Assembly (NCBI RefSeq): GCF_001404985.1
Contig: NZ_JRLF01000010.1
Coordinates: 310,001-374,000, forward strand
Origin: Flavobacterium aquidurense
GTDB lineage: Bacteria; Bacteroidota; Bacteroidia; Flavobacteriales; Flavobacteriaceae
DNA: 64,000 bases
Reading direction: 5' to 3'
Below are positions 55,381-62,136 of the stretch, piece after piece (the first letter of the stretch is position 1; each line of letters begins with the position of its first letter). The notes under the pieces were generated by a model, which had not been told where the DNA came from, made no database searches, and was given only the letters and a program-made list of their open reading frames with translations. Position numbers and translations under genes: made by a program.

Positions 55381-55411
55381 CAATATTAGAAAAAAGTTTT
55401 TTACAAAACAA
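55381..55411 (-). promoter_or_regulatory. aceB promoter (-33 TTG, -7 TAATATTG)
   Basis: On the minus strand TTG at 55411-55409, 20-nt spacer, then TAATATTG at 55388-55381 (seven of eight to consensus). The TTG overlaps the palindrome at 55411-55424 by one base. About 95 nt of leader precede the ATG at 55281. Confidence 0.6.
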
Positions 55412-55424
55412 GCGAACGTTCGCT
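55411..55424. promoter_or_regulatory. Perfect 14-bp palindrome AGCGAACGTTCGCT, probable operator
   Basis: Exact inverted repeat in the divergent aceB/regulator region. It ends 22 nt before the aceB -7 box and about 62 nt upstream of the regulator's likely start. The half-site GCGAAC differs from the Corynebacterium RamB motif, so the link to this regulator is inferred. Confidence 0.65.
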
Positions 55425-55443
55425 AAATATTAAAAATAATTTT

Positions 55444-55474
55444 TTGGCGATTATTTTTTAAATGGTTATATTTG
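55444..55474 (+). promoter_or_regulatory. ScfR-like gene promoter (-33 TTG, -7 TATATTTG)
   Basis: TTG at 55444-55446 and exact -7 box at 55467-55474, 20-nt spacer. Only 4 nt separate the box from the ATG at 55479, so the transcript is probably leaderless. Confidence 0.65.
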
Positions 55475-55478
55475 ATTT

Positions 55479-56960
55479 ATGGATATCGAAAAAGACTATA
55501 TAAAGCTGATATTTGGGCTAAAACTCAAGCAAGTTCGCACCCAAAAAAACCTTTCACTTTTTGGCCTGGCCAAATTGACAAATCTTTCAAAATCATACTT
55601 AAATGAAATTGAAAAGGGAAAAAAATATCCTAAAACAGATAAAATTTTGCTTCTGTGCGAGCATTTAGAAACAAGTTATGATCAAATGGTTTCCTTAAAA
55701 CTTGATAATAATCTTGCTCCGATTGGTGAAATTCTAAAATCAGGAATTTTAAAAGAGATTCCGTTAGAGCTTTTTGGAATTCAGGAAGCTGATTTAATTG
55801 ATATTATTGCCAATGCTCCTGCCAAAGTCAATGCTTTTATTAGTACAATAATCGAGATTGCACAACATTATAATTTAAGTCGTGAAAGTTTTTTTCTTGC
55901 TGCTTTAAGATCGTATCAGGAAGCTCATAGTAATTATTTTGAAGATCTGGAAGAGAAAGTAATTTCTTTTTCAAAATCGTTTCAGATTAATTTAGATTCT
56001 AAAATTAGCATCGAAGAGTTAGAAGCGATTTTAAAAGAAGAATATGAATACAAAATAAAAGAAATCGCCTTTACTGATCAGGAAGCTTTGGGTGATTTGC
56101 GTTCTATTTATGTTCCCAAAAGCAAAACACTATTACTGTCAACAGAATTAGACAATCCGCAGAAAGCTTTTATTCTCGCCAAAGAAATCGCTTATAATTA
56201 TTTAAAAATTTCAGATCGTTTACTGACTTTCAGCTGGATCAAGTTTGAGAATTTTGATCAGGTTTTGCACAATTTTTATGCTTCATATTTTGCTGGTGCT
56301 TTATTATTACCAAGACAATTGGTAGTGACTAAAATCAATGATTTCATAAATAACGAAAAACCAAATCCGGAAGAATTTGTTGCTTTAATCGAAAGTTTTG
56401 AAGTTTCTCCGGAATCATTCTATCAGAGATTAACCAACTTATTACCAAAAGATTTTCATTTGAAGAATTTGTTCTTTTTGAGAATGTCACATAAAATTGG
56501 TTCTGATAAATACCAAATAAAAAAAGAACTTCATATTACCAACCAACAAGAACCTCACGCAAACGAAACGAACGAGCATTATTGCAGAAGATGGGTTTCA
56601 GTAAAAACAATAGACGAATCAATCAGACAAAACAAACCTCATTTTTTTGATGCTCAAATTTCAAGTTATGCACATAGTGGCAATGAATATTTAGTTTTTT
56701 CATCAGCTACAAAAGATCCTTTTGTAGAAAATTGCATCAGAAGTATTTCGGTTGGAATTTTGATTACTCCGGCTATGAAAAAGAAATTCAAATTCATAGA
56801 AGGAAAACCCCTCATTAAAAGAATCGTTGGTGTTACTTGCGAAACCTGCGATGTAAAAGATTGCCTGGAAAGAGCAGCTCCGCCAATTGCATTAGAAAAG
56901 AAAAGACGCCATGAGAATACAGATCTGGTTGTACAGCAGTTTATCACACAATACAGCTGA
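55479..56960 (+). CDS. ScfR/RamB-like XRE regulator with degenerate ImmA/IrrE domain
   Basis: 493 residues. N-terminal XRE HTH (about 10-66): LKQVRTQKNLSLFGLAKLTNLSKSYLNEIEKG. Middle region (about 190-320) follows the DUF955/ImmA fold, but the zinc motif HEXXH is KEIAY (FILAKEIAYNYLKIS), so it is not expected to be a peptidase; FYASYFAGALLLPR follows. The C-terminal DUF2083-like block VTCETCDVKDCLERAAPP has three cysteines. The plan is that of RamB/ScfR regulators of acetate and fatty-acid metabolism, and its position opposite aceB-aceA supports control of the glyoxylate shunt (inference). Confidence 0.85.
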   Translation: MDIEKDYIKLIFGLKLKQVRTQKNLSLFGLAKLTNLSKSYLNEIEKGKKYPKTDKILLLCEHLETSYDQMVSLKLDNNLAPIGEILKSGILKEIPLELFGIQEADLIDIIANAPAKVNAFISTIIEIAQHYNLSRESFFLAALRSYQEAHSNYFEDLEEKVISFSKSFQINLDSKISIEELEAILKEEYEYKIKEIAFTDQEALGDLRSIYVPKSKTLLLSTELDNPQKAFILAKEIAYNYLKISDRLLTFSWIKFENFDQVLHNFYASYFAGALLLPRQLVVTKINDFINNEKPNPEEFVALIESFEVSPESFYQRLTNLLPKDFHLKNLFFLRMSHKIGSDKYQIKKELHITNQQEPHANETNEHYCRRWVSVKTIDESIRQNKPHFFDAQISSYAHSGNEYLVFSSATKDPFVENCIRSISVGILITPAMKKKFKFIEGKPLIKRIVGVTCETCDVKDCLERAAPPIALEKKRRHENTDLVVQQFITQYS

Positions 56961-56992
56961 TTTAGATTTTAGCTTTTTTCACACACAATCTT

Positions 56993-57060
56993 GTCATCCT
57001 GAGGAACGAAGGAGCTCCGTTAGTAACTCCATTCTGAGAATCGCTAATCTTTGTCGATTA
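56993..57060 (+). repeat. TGTCATYCTGAGGAACGAAG repeat, second copy
   Basis: About 68 nt closely similar to 49576-49641, including the tails GTAACTCC and CTTTGTCGA. Here the complementary right arm is absent; a different palindrome follows. Confidence 0.75.
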
Positions 57061-57180
57061 TGATTGCGTAAAATGGATTTATCCCGAAGCTTCGGGACAT
57101 CTCTACAATATAATTCGTTCCTTCGGAACTTTTATACAAATTGGAAATATAGATTTTTTATGAAAATGAAAGTTCTCGCA

Positions 57181-57249
57181 TAGCCCCGATAGAAGTGAAA
57201 ATCCTTTTGTGACGGTGTTCGGCACAAAAGATTGAAACGGATAGCGGGA
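57181..57249 (+). repeat. 69-nt structured dispersed repeat, copy D
   Basis: Aligned without gaps to copy A (17534-17602), about nine differences; core stem TTTTGTG...CACAAAA, with a loop change balanced in part by complementary positions. End blocks TAGCCCCGATAGAAGTG and ACGGATAGCGGGA. Confidence 0.85.
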
Positions 57250-57328
57250 CTTCAGGTCTTTTGAAAACCAAGATTTCTGCTCCCAAAAAACCTTAAAATC
57301 TTAGCAACTCAGAACCTCAGAATCTTTT

Positions 57329-57344
57329 CTTAATCTAGGTTAAG
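57329..57344. promoter_or_regulatory. CTTAATCTAGGTTAAG palindrome upstream of the pirin gene
   Basis: 16-bp imperfect palindrome (CTTAAYCTAGRTTAAG). It ends exactly 22 nt before the -7 box at 57367. The same 22-nt stretch (57326-57347) recurs without change before the yceI gene at 58188-58209, with identical spacing. No TTG sits at -33. Confidence 0.75.
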
Positions 57345-57366
57345 TGCGTTTCATTGACCTTGGCGG

Positions 57367-57374
57367 TATCTTTG
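57367..57374 (+). promoter_or_regulatory. -7 box (TATCTTTG) of the pirin gene
   Basis: Exact TAnnTTTG match, 30 nt before the ATG at 57405. It lies after an upstream in-frame ATG at 57354, which therefore cannot be the start. Confidence 0.7.
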
Positions 57375-57404
57375 TACTATAAAAATAACAAAACACACAT
57401 CATC

Positions 57405-58121
57405 ATGGAAAATATAGTATTACACAAAGCAGAAACAAGAGGAAACGCAAATCACGGATGGCTTAATGCTTATCACAGTTTTAGTTTTGCGAGCTGGTAC
57501 AATCCTGAAAGAATTCAGTTTGGAGCTCTTCGCGTTTTAAACGATGACACGATTGCAGGTGGAATGGGGTTTGGAACACATCCTCACGATAATATGGAGA
57601 TTATCACAATCCCGTTAGAAGGTGATTTAGCGCACAAAGACAGTATGGGAAATACTGAAATTATCAAAAATGGAGATATTCAGGTTATGAGTGCCGGAAC
57701 TGGGGTTCAACATAGTGAATTTAACCCAAATGCCGATCAGCAAACTAAATTATTACAAATATGGTTGTTTCCGAATAAAAGAAATGTAGAACCTCGTTAC
57801 CAACAAATTACTTTAAATGTTGCTGACAGACATAATAAATTAGCACAAATTTTATCCCCAAATGCTGATGACGAAGGAGTTTGGATTCATCAGGATGCAT
57901 GGTTTAACATGGGAAATTTTGATGCTGGAATTGAAACTGAATACAAAATCAAAAAAGAAGGAAACGGAGTTTATGCTTTCATCTTAAAAGGAAATGTGAC
58001 AATCAATGGTCAGGAATTAAACACTCGTGATGCTGTTGGAATTTCAGGAACCGATATCTTAAACATTAAAGCAAATACTGATGCGGAATTTTTATTAATG
58101 GATATTCCGATGAACTATTAA
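57405..58121 (+). CDS. Pirin family protein (bicupin)
   Basis: 238 residues from ATG 57405 (MENIVLHKAETRGNANHGWLNAYHSF). N-terminal cupin: GFGTHPHDNMEIITIPLEGDLAHKDSMGN (metal-ligand His-X-His-X, Glu), then the second cupin (about 160-235; YAFILKGNVTINGQELNTRDAVG). Pirins bind iron and some are quercetinases; substrate unknown. The 5' frame extension to 57354 is upstream of the promoter. Shares its operator with the yceI gene that follows, though each has a separate promoter. Confidence 0.93.
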   Translation: MENIVLHKAETRGNANHGWLNAYHSFSFASWYNPERIQFGALRVLNDDTIAGGMGFGTHPHDNMEIITIPLEGDLAHKDSMGNTEIIKNGDIQVMSAGTGVQHSEFNPNADQQTKLLQIWLFPNKRNVEPRYQQITLNVADRHNKLAQILSPNADDEGVWIHQDAWFNMGNFDAGIETEYKIKKEGNGVYAFILKGNVTINGQELNTRDAVGISGTDILNIKANTDAEFLLMDIPMNY

Positions 58122-58190
58122 TTCAACAACATTTTTCAAACAATAAAAACAAAAACACTGATATTCAAAAAGTTACTTCGTTATTTATTT

Positions 58191-58206
58191 CTTAATCTAG
58201 GTTAAG
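58191..58206. promoter_or_regulatory. CTTAATCTAGGTTAAG palindrome upstream of the cytoplasmic yceI gene
   Basis: Identical to the site at 57329-57344, ends 22 nt before the -7 box at 58229. The two flanks match over 22 nt (58188-58209) and then diverge, which indicates conserved regulation, not a long duplication. Confidence 0.75.
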
Positions 58207-58228
58207 TGCTTAACAAAGACAATCGAAG

Positions 58229-58236
58229 TAACTTTG
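58229..58236 (+). promoter_or_regulatory. -7 box (TAACTTTG) of the cytoplasmic yceI gene
   Basis: Exact TAnnTTTG match, 39 nt before the ATG at 58276; no -33 TTG. Confidence 0.65.
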
Positions 58237-58275
58237 TCCTATCAAAATGAAATTAATTATTTAAAAATAAAAATT

Positions 58276-58809
58276 ATGGCAACTACAAAATGGTCAATTG
58301 ACCCAACACATTCAGAAATTGGTTTTAAAGTTAAACACATGATGTTTACAAATGTTTCAGGAAAATTTGGAACTTACGACGCAACAATTACTACAGACGG
58401 AGATAACTTCGAAAATGCAGATATCGAATTTTCTGGTGATATCGCTTCTATTGATACTGCAAATGCAGACAGAGACGGTCACTTAAGAAGTGCAGACTTT
58501 TTTGATGTAGAGAATAATCCAAAATTAACTTTCAAAGCTTCATCTTTCAAAAAAATTGATGCTGGCGATTATGAAATAACTGGTGATTTAACCATCAAAG
58601 GTGTTTCAAAATCTGTTACATTTCCGGTAGACTTTAGCGGAATCATGACTGATCCTTGGGGAAATACAAAAGTAGGTTTAAGTATAGAAGGAAAAATCAA
58701 TCGTAAAGACTGGGGTTTAAACTGGAACTCAGCTCTTGAAACTGGTGGTGTTTTAGTTGGAGAAGAAGTTCGTTTGAACATTGAATTGCAATTTGCAAAA
58801 CAAGCATAA
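58276..58809 (+). CDS. YceI family protein, no signal peptide
   Basis: 177 residues from ATG 58276 (MATTKWSIDPTHSEIGFKVKHMMF). The frame is open to 58234, but the promoter box overlaps that part. Full canonical YceI pattern: WSIDPTHSEIGFKVKHMMFTNVSG, SIDTANADRDGHLRSADFFDV, DLTIKGVSKSVTFPVDF, NRKDWGLNWNS. Unlike the secreted paralogs at 11.6-14.9 kb, it should be cytoplasmic. Probably binds a lipid-like or amphiphilic ligand (family knowledge). Terminator at 58842-58879. Confidence 0.93.
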   Translation: MATTKWSIDPTHSEIGFKVKHMMFTNVSGKFGTYDATITTDGDNFENADIEFSGDIASIDTANADRDGHLRSADFFDVENNPKLTFKASSFKKIDAGDYEITGDLTIKGVSKSVTFPVDFSGIMTDPWGNTKVGLSIEGKINRKDWGLNWNSALETGGVLVGEEVRLNIELQFAKQA

Positions 58810-58841
58810 TTCCTTAAGATTAGGTTTAATTTGGTTGGTTG

Positions 58842-58879
58842 AAAAGCCTGCACTTTTTAGGAAGTGCAGGCTTTTTTTA
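58842..58879. terminator. Terminator after the cytoplasmic yceI gene
   Basis: AAAAGCCTGCACTT / AAGTGCAGGCTTTT stem with loop TTTAGG and a T-run. Confidence 0.88.
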
Positions 58880-58897
58880 GTTTGCAGTCGAGAAAAG

Positions 58898-59009
58898 TTT
58901 GCCACGAATCCCACGAATTTGCACTAATTTTTTTTCCTAAAATGGAGATGTTTTTTTTTCACTACAGATTAAATATTAATTCGTGGAAATCAGTGGAATT
59001 CGTGGCAAA
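58898..59009. repeat. Inverted repeat of the TTCGTGGCAAA type
   Basis: TTTGCCACGAATCCCACGAA (58898-58917) is mirrored by the GTGGAATTCGTGGCAAA end at 58993-59009, with an internal second TTCGTGG at 58980. Phrases of this repeat recur near 33772 and 52037. Overlaps the 3' end of the AraC-like gap. Confidence 0.6.
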
Positions 59010-59011
59010 AA

Positions 59012-59875
59012 CTATCGCTCAGTATTTCGGAATTCTGTTGGCGACATTCCGGTTTGTTTTTTGAAAAATCTGGAGAAATACGAATAATCTTCGTAACCAA
59101 CTTTGAACGCCACTTCGTTTACTGCTAATTGCTTATCGATCAGCATTCTTTTTATTTCGAGAATTACACGATCTGTAATAACTTCGGTTGCAGTTTTTTG
59201 CAGAATTTCATTGCAGATTCGGTTTAAATGTTTCAACGTGATATTTAGTTTTTCAGCATAAAATGACGGCAATTTTTCCTGTCTGAAATATTGCTCCAGA
59301 AACATTTCAAACTTATCTATTTTAACATTGTAGGAGTGTGCCTGATGCGAATAGGTTTCATTGTATTTACGGGCAATTTCAATATGGAGACAATCTAACA
59401 AATTCAGCATTTTGTCAAGTTGATATTTATTTTCCTGGCTGTTTTCCTGAATCAGTAAATTAAAATAGGGAAGGATTTTCGGGATTTGATTTTCTTCAAA
59501 AACCATTTCCGGCCGATTGTGAATCGAATGATAAAAATTATATTCGTTGATGTTTTTTTGTCCAAAATATAAATTATAAAGTTCCTGAGAAAAAATAATC
59601 ACAAATCCTTCAATATCTTCAGATAAACTCCAATGATGCATTTGTCCGGGTTGTAAAACAAACAAACTTCCTTTTTTTATTTCGAATTGATCAAAATCAA
59701 TTTCGTGCTGTCCTGAACCTTTCGTAAAAAACACCATTAAATAGGAATCGTGACGATGCGGTTCTTCGACAAAACTGTGACTTTTTAAATGTTCTTTGAA
59801 AGTATTCACATAAAAATCACGATGAATATCATTGCAGCTAAAATTCTGAACACTATAAACGGGATATCTTTTCAT
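59012..59875 (-). CDS. AraC-family transcriptional regulator
   Basis: 287 residues. N-terminal cupin-like sensing domain (about 25-130: EEPHRHDSYLMVFFTKGSGQHEIDFDQFEIKKGSLFVLQPGQMHHWSL in outline), C-terminal double HTH (about 190-283): LEQYFRQEKLPSFYAEKLNITLKHLNRICNEIL and EVAFKVGYEDYSYFSRFFKKQTGMSPTEFR (split). Adjacent to the pirin/yceI genes and could bind their shared palindrome, but AraC proteins usually use direct repeats, so a MarR-type factor outside the window is as likely. Signal unknown. Confidence 0.92.
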   Translation of the reverse strand: MKRYPVYSVQNFSCNDIHRDFYVNTFKEHLKSHSFVEEPHRHDSYLMVFFTKGSGQHEIDFDQFEIKKGSLFVLQPGQMHHWSLSEDIEGFVIIFSQELYNLYFGQKNINEYNFYHSIHNRPEMVFEENQIPKILPYFNLLIQENSQENKYQLDKMLNLLDCLHIEIARKYNETYSHQAHSYNVKIDKFEMFLEQYFRQEKLPSFYAEKLNITLKHLNRICNEILQKTATEVITDRVILEIKRMLIDKQLAVNEVAFKVGYEDYSYFSRFFKKQTGMSPTEFRNTER

Positions 59876-60028
59876 ATATGTAGAATTTATTTTTTATTGA
59901 TCATATATGCGATCGCTAAATCACGTTCTTCGTTTACAAAGTCATTTAAGTTAGGCGATGTCATAAAAATGTCTTTATTGTGCTATAAGTAGCGAAGATA
60001 TAAAAAAGACTTTAATCCTACTCTGGTT

Positions 60029-60036
60029 TACCTTTG
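60029..60036 (+). promoter_or_regulatory. -7 box (TACCTTTG) of the DUF983 gene
   Basis: Exact TAnnTTTG match, 23 nt before the ATG at 60060. Confidence 0.6.
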
Positions 60037-60059
60037 TATAAATAAAAAACAACAAGATC

Positions 60060-60422
60060 ATGTCAAGTGCATTAACTCATATTTTAAGTAACGAATGTCC
60101 TATTTGTCATAAAGGAAAAGTTTTTAAAGACAAGAATATTTTTCTAAATTTTGGTTTGCCAAAAATGAATGAATATTGCAGTCATTGTAATTATAAGTTC
60201 CAGAAAGAACCTGGTTATTTCTTTGGTGCTATGTACGTAAACTACGGATTAACAGTTGCTCAGGGAATTGCAACGTATTGTATTGCTCAGTTTTTCTTCG
60301 AGAAAAATTTCGACTTAAGAATCATTCCTATTATTGCTGTTGTTATAACCTTACTTACTTCTTTTAATCTACGATTTTCAAGATTAGCATGGATTTACAT
60401 GTTTAAGGATTATACGAAATAA
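60060..60422 (+). CDS. DUF983 membrane protein with zinc ribbon
   Basis: 120 residues. N-terminal rubredoxin-like ribbon with CPICHKGKVF (about 14-23) and CSHCNYKF (about 41-48), then GYFFGAMYVNYGLTVAQGI and two to three membrane helices. Family of unknown function. The fabD gene starts 71 nt downstream but has its own -7 box, so co-transcription is uncertain. Confidence 0.88.
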   Translation: MSSALTHILSNECPICHKGKVFKDKNIFLNFGLPKMNEYCSHCNYKFQKEPGYFFGAMYVNYGLTVAQGIATYCIAQFFFEKNFDLRIIPIIAVVITLLTSFNLRFSRLAWIYMFKDYTK

Positions 60423-60430
60423 AAAAGTAC

Positions 60431-60438
60431 TATTTTTG
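60431..60438 (+). promoter_or_regulatory. -7 box (TATTTTTG) of fabD
   Basis: Exact TAnnTTTG match 55 nt before the ATG at 60494. Confidence 0.6.
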
Positions 60439-60493
60439 CGTTTCAATTGAAACTAATTTTCAATTTAAAAAAATTCAATCTTAAATTAGACAA

Positions 60494-61369
60494 ATGAAAG
60501 CATACGTATTTCCGGGTCAGGGTGCACAGTTTACAGGAATGGGCAAAGACTTATATGAAACATCGGCTTTAGCCAAAGAATTATTCGAAAAAGCCAATGA
60601 AATTTTAGGTTTCAGAATCACAGATATTATGTTCGAAGGTACAGCCGAAGAACTAAAAGAAACTAAAGTAACCCAACCTGCTGTTTTTTTGCACTCGGTT
60701 ATTTTAGCCAAAACTTTAGGCGAAGATTTTAAACCAGAAATGGTCGCAGGACATTCTTTAGGAGAATTTTCTGCATTGGTTGCAAACGGAACTTTATCTT
60801 TTGAAGATGGTCTTAAATTAGTTTCACAACGTGCTCTTGCAATGCAAAAGGCCTGCGAAATCACTCCATCTACAATGGCTGCAGTTTTAGGATTAGCAGA
60901 TAATATTGTAGAGGAAGTTTGTGCTTCTATTGATGGAATCGTAGTTGCTGCAAATTATAATTGCCCGGGACAATTGGTAATTTCAGGAGAAACTACCGCT
61001 GTTGAAAAAGCTTGTGAAGCGATGAAAGCTGCCGGAGCAAAACGTGCTTTAATTTTACCAGTTGGAGGAGCTTTTCACTCACCAATGATGGAACCAGCAA
61101 GAGAAGAATTGGCTGCTGCAATTGAAGCAACTACATTCTCTACTCCTATTTGCCCAGTTTACCAAAATGTAACAGCAAATGCAGTTTCTGATGCAAACGA
61201 AATCAAAAAGAACTTAATTATTCAATTGACTGCTCCTGTAAAATGGACTCAATCTGTACAACAAATGATCGCTGATGGCGCAACTTTATTTACTGAAGTT
61301 GGACCAGGAAAAGTATTAGCAGGTTTGATCAATAAAATCGATAAAGAAGCTGTCACTGCGAATGCATAA
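60494..61369 (+). CDS. fabD: ACP S-malonyltransferase
   Basis: 291 residues. Loads malonyl from CoA onto acyl carrier protein for fatty acid synthesis. Motifs: FPGQGAQFTGMGKDLY near the start, the nucleophile serine in VAGHSLGEFSAL (about residue 92), QRALAMQKACE with the substrate arginine, and the histidine in VGGAFHSPMM (about 196). Full length. Not next to other fab genes here. A repeat-flanked pair of small genes lies just beyond it. Confidence 0.96.
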   Translation: MKAYVFPGQGAQFTGMGKDLYETSALAKELFEKANEILGFRITDIMFEGTAEELKETKVTQPAVFLHSVILAKTLGEDFKPEMVAGHSLGEFSALVANGTLSFEDGLKLVSQRALAMQKACEITPSTMAAVLGLADNIVEEVCASIDGIVVAANYNCPGQLVISGETTAVEKACEAMKAAGAKRALILPVGGAFHSPMMEPAREELAAAIEATTFSTPICPVYQNVTANAVSDANEIKKNLIIQLTAPVKWTQSVQQMIADGATLFTEVGPGKVLAGLINKIDKEAVTANA

Positions 61370-61400
61370 TTAGTATTCAGTTTTCAGTCGCAGTTTTCAG
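61369..61400 (+). repeat. Left inverted repeat flanking the toxin-antitoxin-like pair
   Basis: TTAGTATTCAGTTTTCAGTC then GCAGTTTTCAG; the same words occur inverted at 62106-62136. Followed by a run of TTTTCAG repeats to 61415. Confidence 0.65.
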
Positions 61401-61435
61401 TTTTCAGTTTTCAGTTGAAAATTCAGATAAAATAT

Positions 61436-61467
61436 AAATCCTCATAAACAATTTGTTTATGAGGATT
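61436..61467 (-). terminator. Terminator of the toxin-antitoxin-like pair
   Basis: AATCCTCATAAACAA / TTTGTTTATGAGGATT stem, 15 bp, with a weaker T tract on the minus strand, just past the stop at 61474. Confidence 0.75.
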
Positions 61468-61473
61468 AATTAT

Positions 61474-61791
61474 TTATAATTCTTTCACTTCTAAACTATT
61501 GTTATTTATAATTCCTGTTATCAAATAATTTTGATCTCTTTTTTCAAAAAATACATACCAAGTAGTTCTGGCATTTGGTTTATAAAAAATATAATTTGAA
61601 CCTAAGTATTGTAATGATTTTGGTCCTTTCTTATGTGGAAAACTAGAAATATTTGAAATCATAAAACTCACAATTTTATCTTTATAATTCTGAGCTGATT
61701 CTTCAAAACCAAAATACTCTTCCTTAAAAAGAGTATATACTAAATTATCAAAATAATCCAGAACAGCATCTTTAAAAATTACTTTTTCCAA
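61474..61791 (-). CDS. Putative toxin-like small protein
   Basis: 105 residues, no signal peptide. The C-terminal half PNARTTWYVFFEKRDQNYLITGIINNN resembles the last strands of RelE/ParE-like toxins (aromatic then basic residues), and the protein begins VIFKDAVLDYFDNLVYTLF. The match is by pattern only. It overlaps the upstream 65-aa gene by 13 nt, antitoxin-first order. It may equally be an unrelated small-gene pair. Confidence 0.55.
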   Translation of the reverse strand: MEKVIFKDAVLDYFDNLVYTLFKEEYFGFEESAQNYKDKIVSFMISNISSFPHKKGPKSLQYLGSNYIFYKPNARTTWYVFFEKRDQNYLITGIINNNSLEVKEL

Positions 61792-61976
61792 GGATAAGCT
61801 TTTATTCTTTTAGACATTTCAGCTTTAAATTCCTCTGGAGTTAATCCTTTTGAGAACTCAGCATCAAAATCAAAAGTTTCTGGGTCTATTCCTTTAAATT
61901 TAGGCTTTTGAATTTCATATTCTACGTCAGGTTCTTCAACCTTATCATTTTTTGAGTCTTCTCTTTTCTTATCCAT
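61779..61976 (-). CDS. Putative antitoxin-like small acidic protein
   Basis: 65 residues, highly charged: MDKKREDSKNDKVEEPDVEY then the helical GLTPEEFKAEMSKRIKAY. No DNA-binding fold is obvious, though the C-terminal helix could neutralise a toxin. First gene of the pair, with an exact -7 box at 61998-62005, and coupled to the second by a 13-nt overlap. Role inferred from arrangement. Confidence 0.55.
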   Translation of the reverse strand: MDKKREDSKNDKVEEPDVEYEIQKPKFKGIDPETFDFDAEFSKGLTPEEFKAEMSKRIKAYPWKK

Positions 61977-61997
61977 AATTCCTACAATTTAATCTTA

Positions 61998-62005
61998 CAA
62001 ATTTA
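61998..62005 (-). promoter_or_regulatory. -7 box (TAAATTTG) of the small-gene pair
   Basis: Exact TAnnTTTG match 21 nt before the ATG at 61976, so the pair has its own promoter separate from galE. Confidence 0.6.
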
Positions 62006-62027
62006 CAGAATAAATCAACACAAAATA

Positions 62028-62067
62028 AAAAATCCCAAACAATCTAATCTGATCATTTGGGATTTTA
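62028..62067 (-). terminator. galE terminator
   Basis: AAAATCCCAAA / TTTGGGATTTT stem with a 20-nt loop and T-run on the minus strand, about 70 nt past the galE stop. Confidence 0.75.
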
Positions 62068-62105
62068 ATATTTTTATCGTTAGACGCACTGCAGAGCGCC
62101 TCTAC

Positions 62106-62136
62106 CGAAAACTGCGACTGCGACTGAATACTAATT
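62106..62136 (-). repeat. Right inverted repeat flanking the toxin-antitoxin-like pair
   Basis: On the minus strand AAATTAGTATTCAGTCGCAG then TCGCAGTTTTCGG, matching the left repeat at 61369-61400. It abuts the stop codon of galE at 62136. Confidence 0.65.

Larger units (their letters stand above)
56961..57404. other. Intergenic region with two repeats and the pirin promoter
   Basis: 444 nt. Holds a TGTCATTCTGAGGAACG-type repeat (56993-57060), a CCCGAAGCTTCGGG palindrome (57082-57095), repeat copy D (57181-57249), and the operator and promoter of the pirin gene (57326-57374). Confidence 0.7.

Noticed and set aside
59012..59875. AraC regulator as the binder of the pirin/yceI palindrome
   Set aside because: Adjacency is the only support; AraC proteins normally bind direct repeats, and the 16-bp palindrome fits a dimeric MarR-type regulator better.
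61376..61415. Run of TTTTCAG units, considered as a CRISPR-like array
   Set aside because: The unit is 7-10 nt with no unique spacers; it is simple repeat sequence near the flanking repeat of the small-gene pair.
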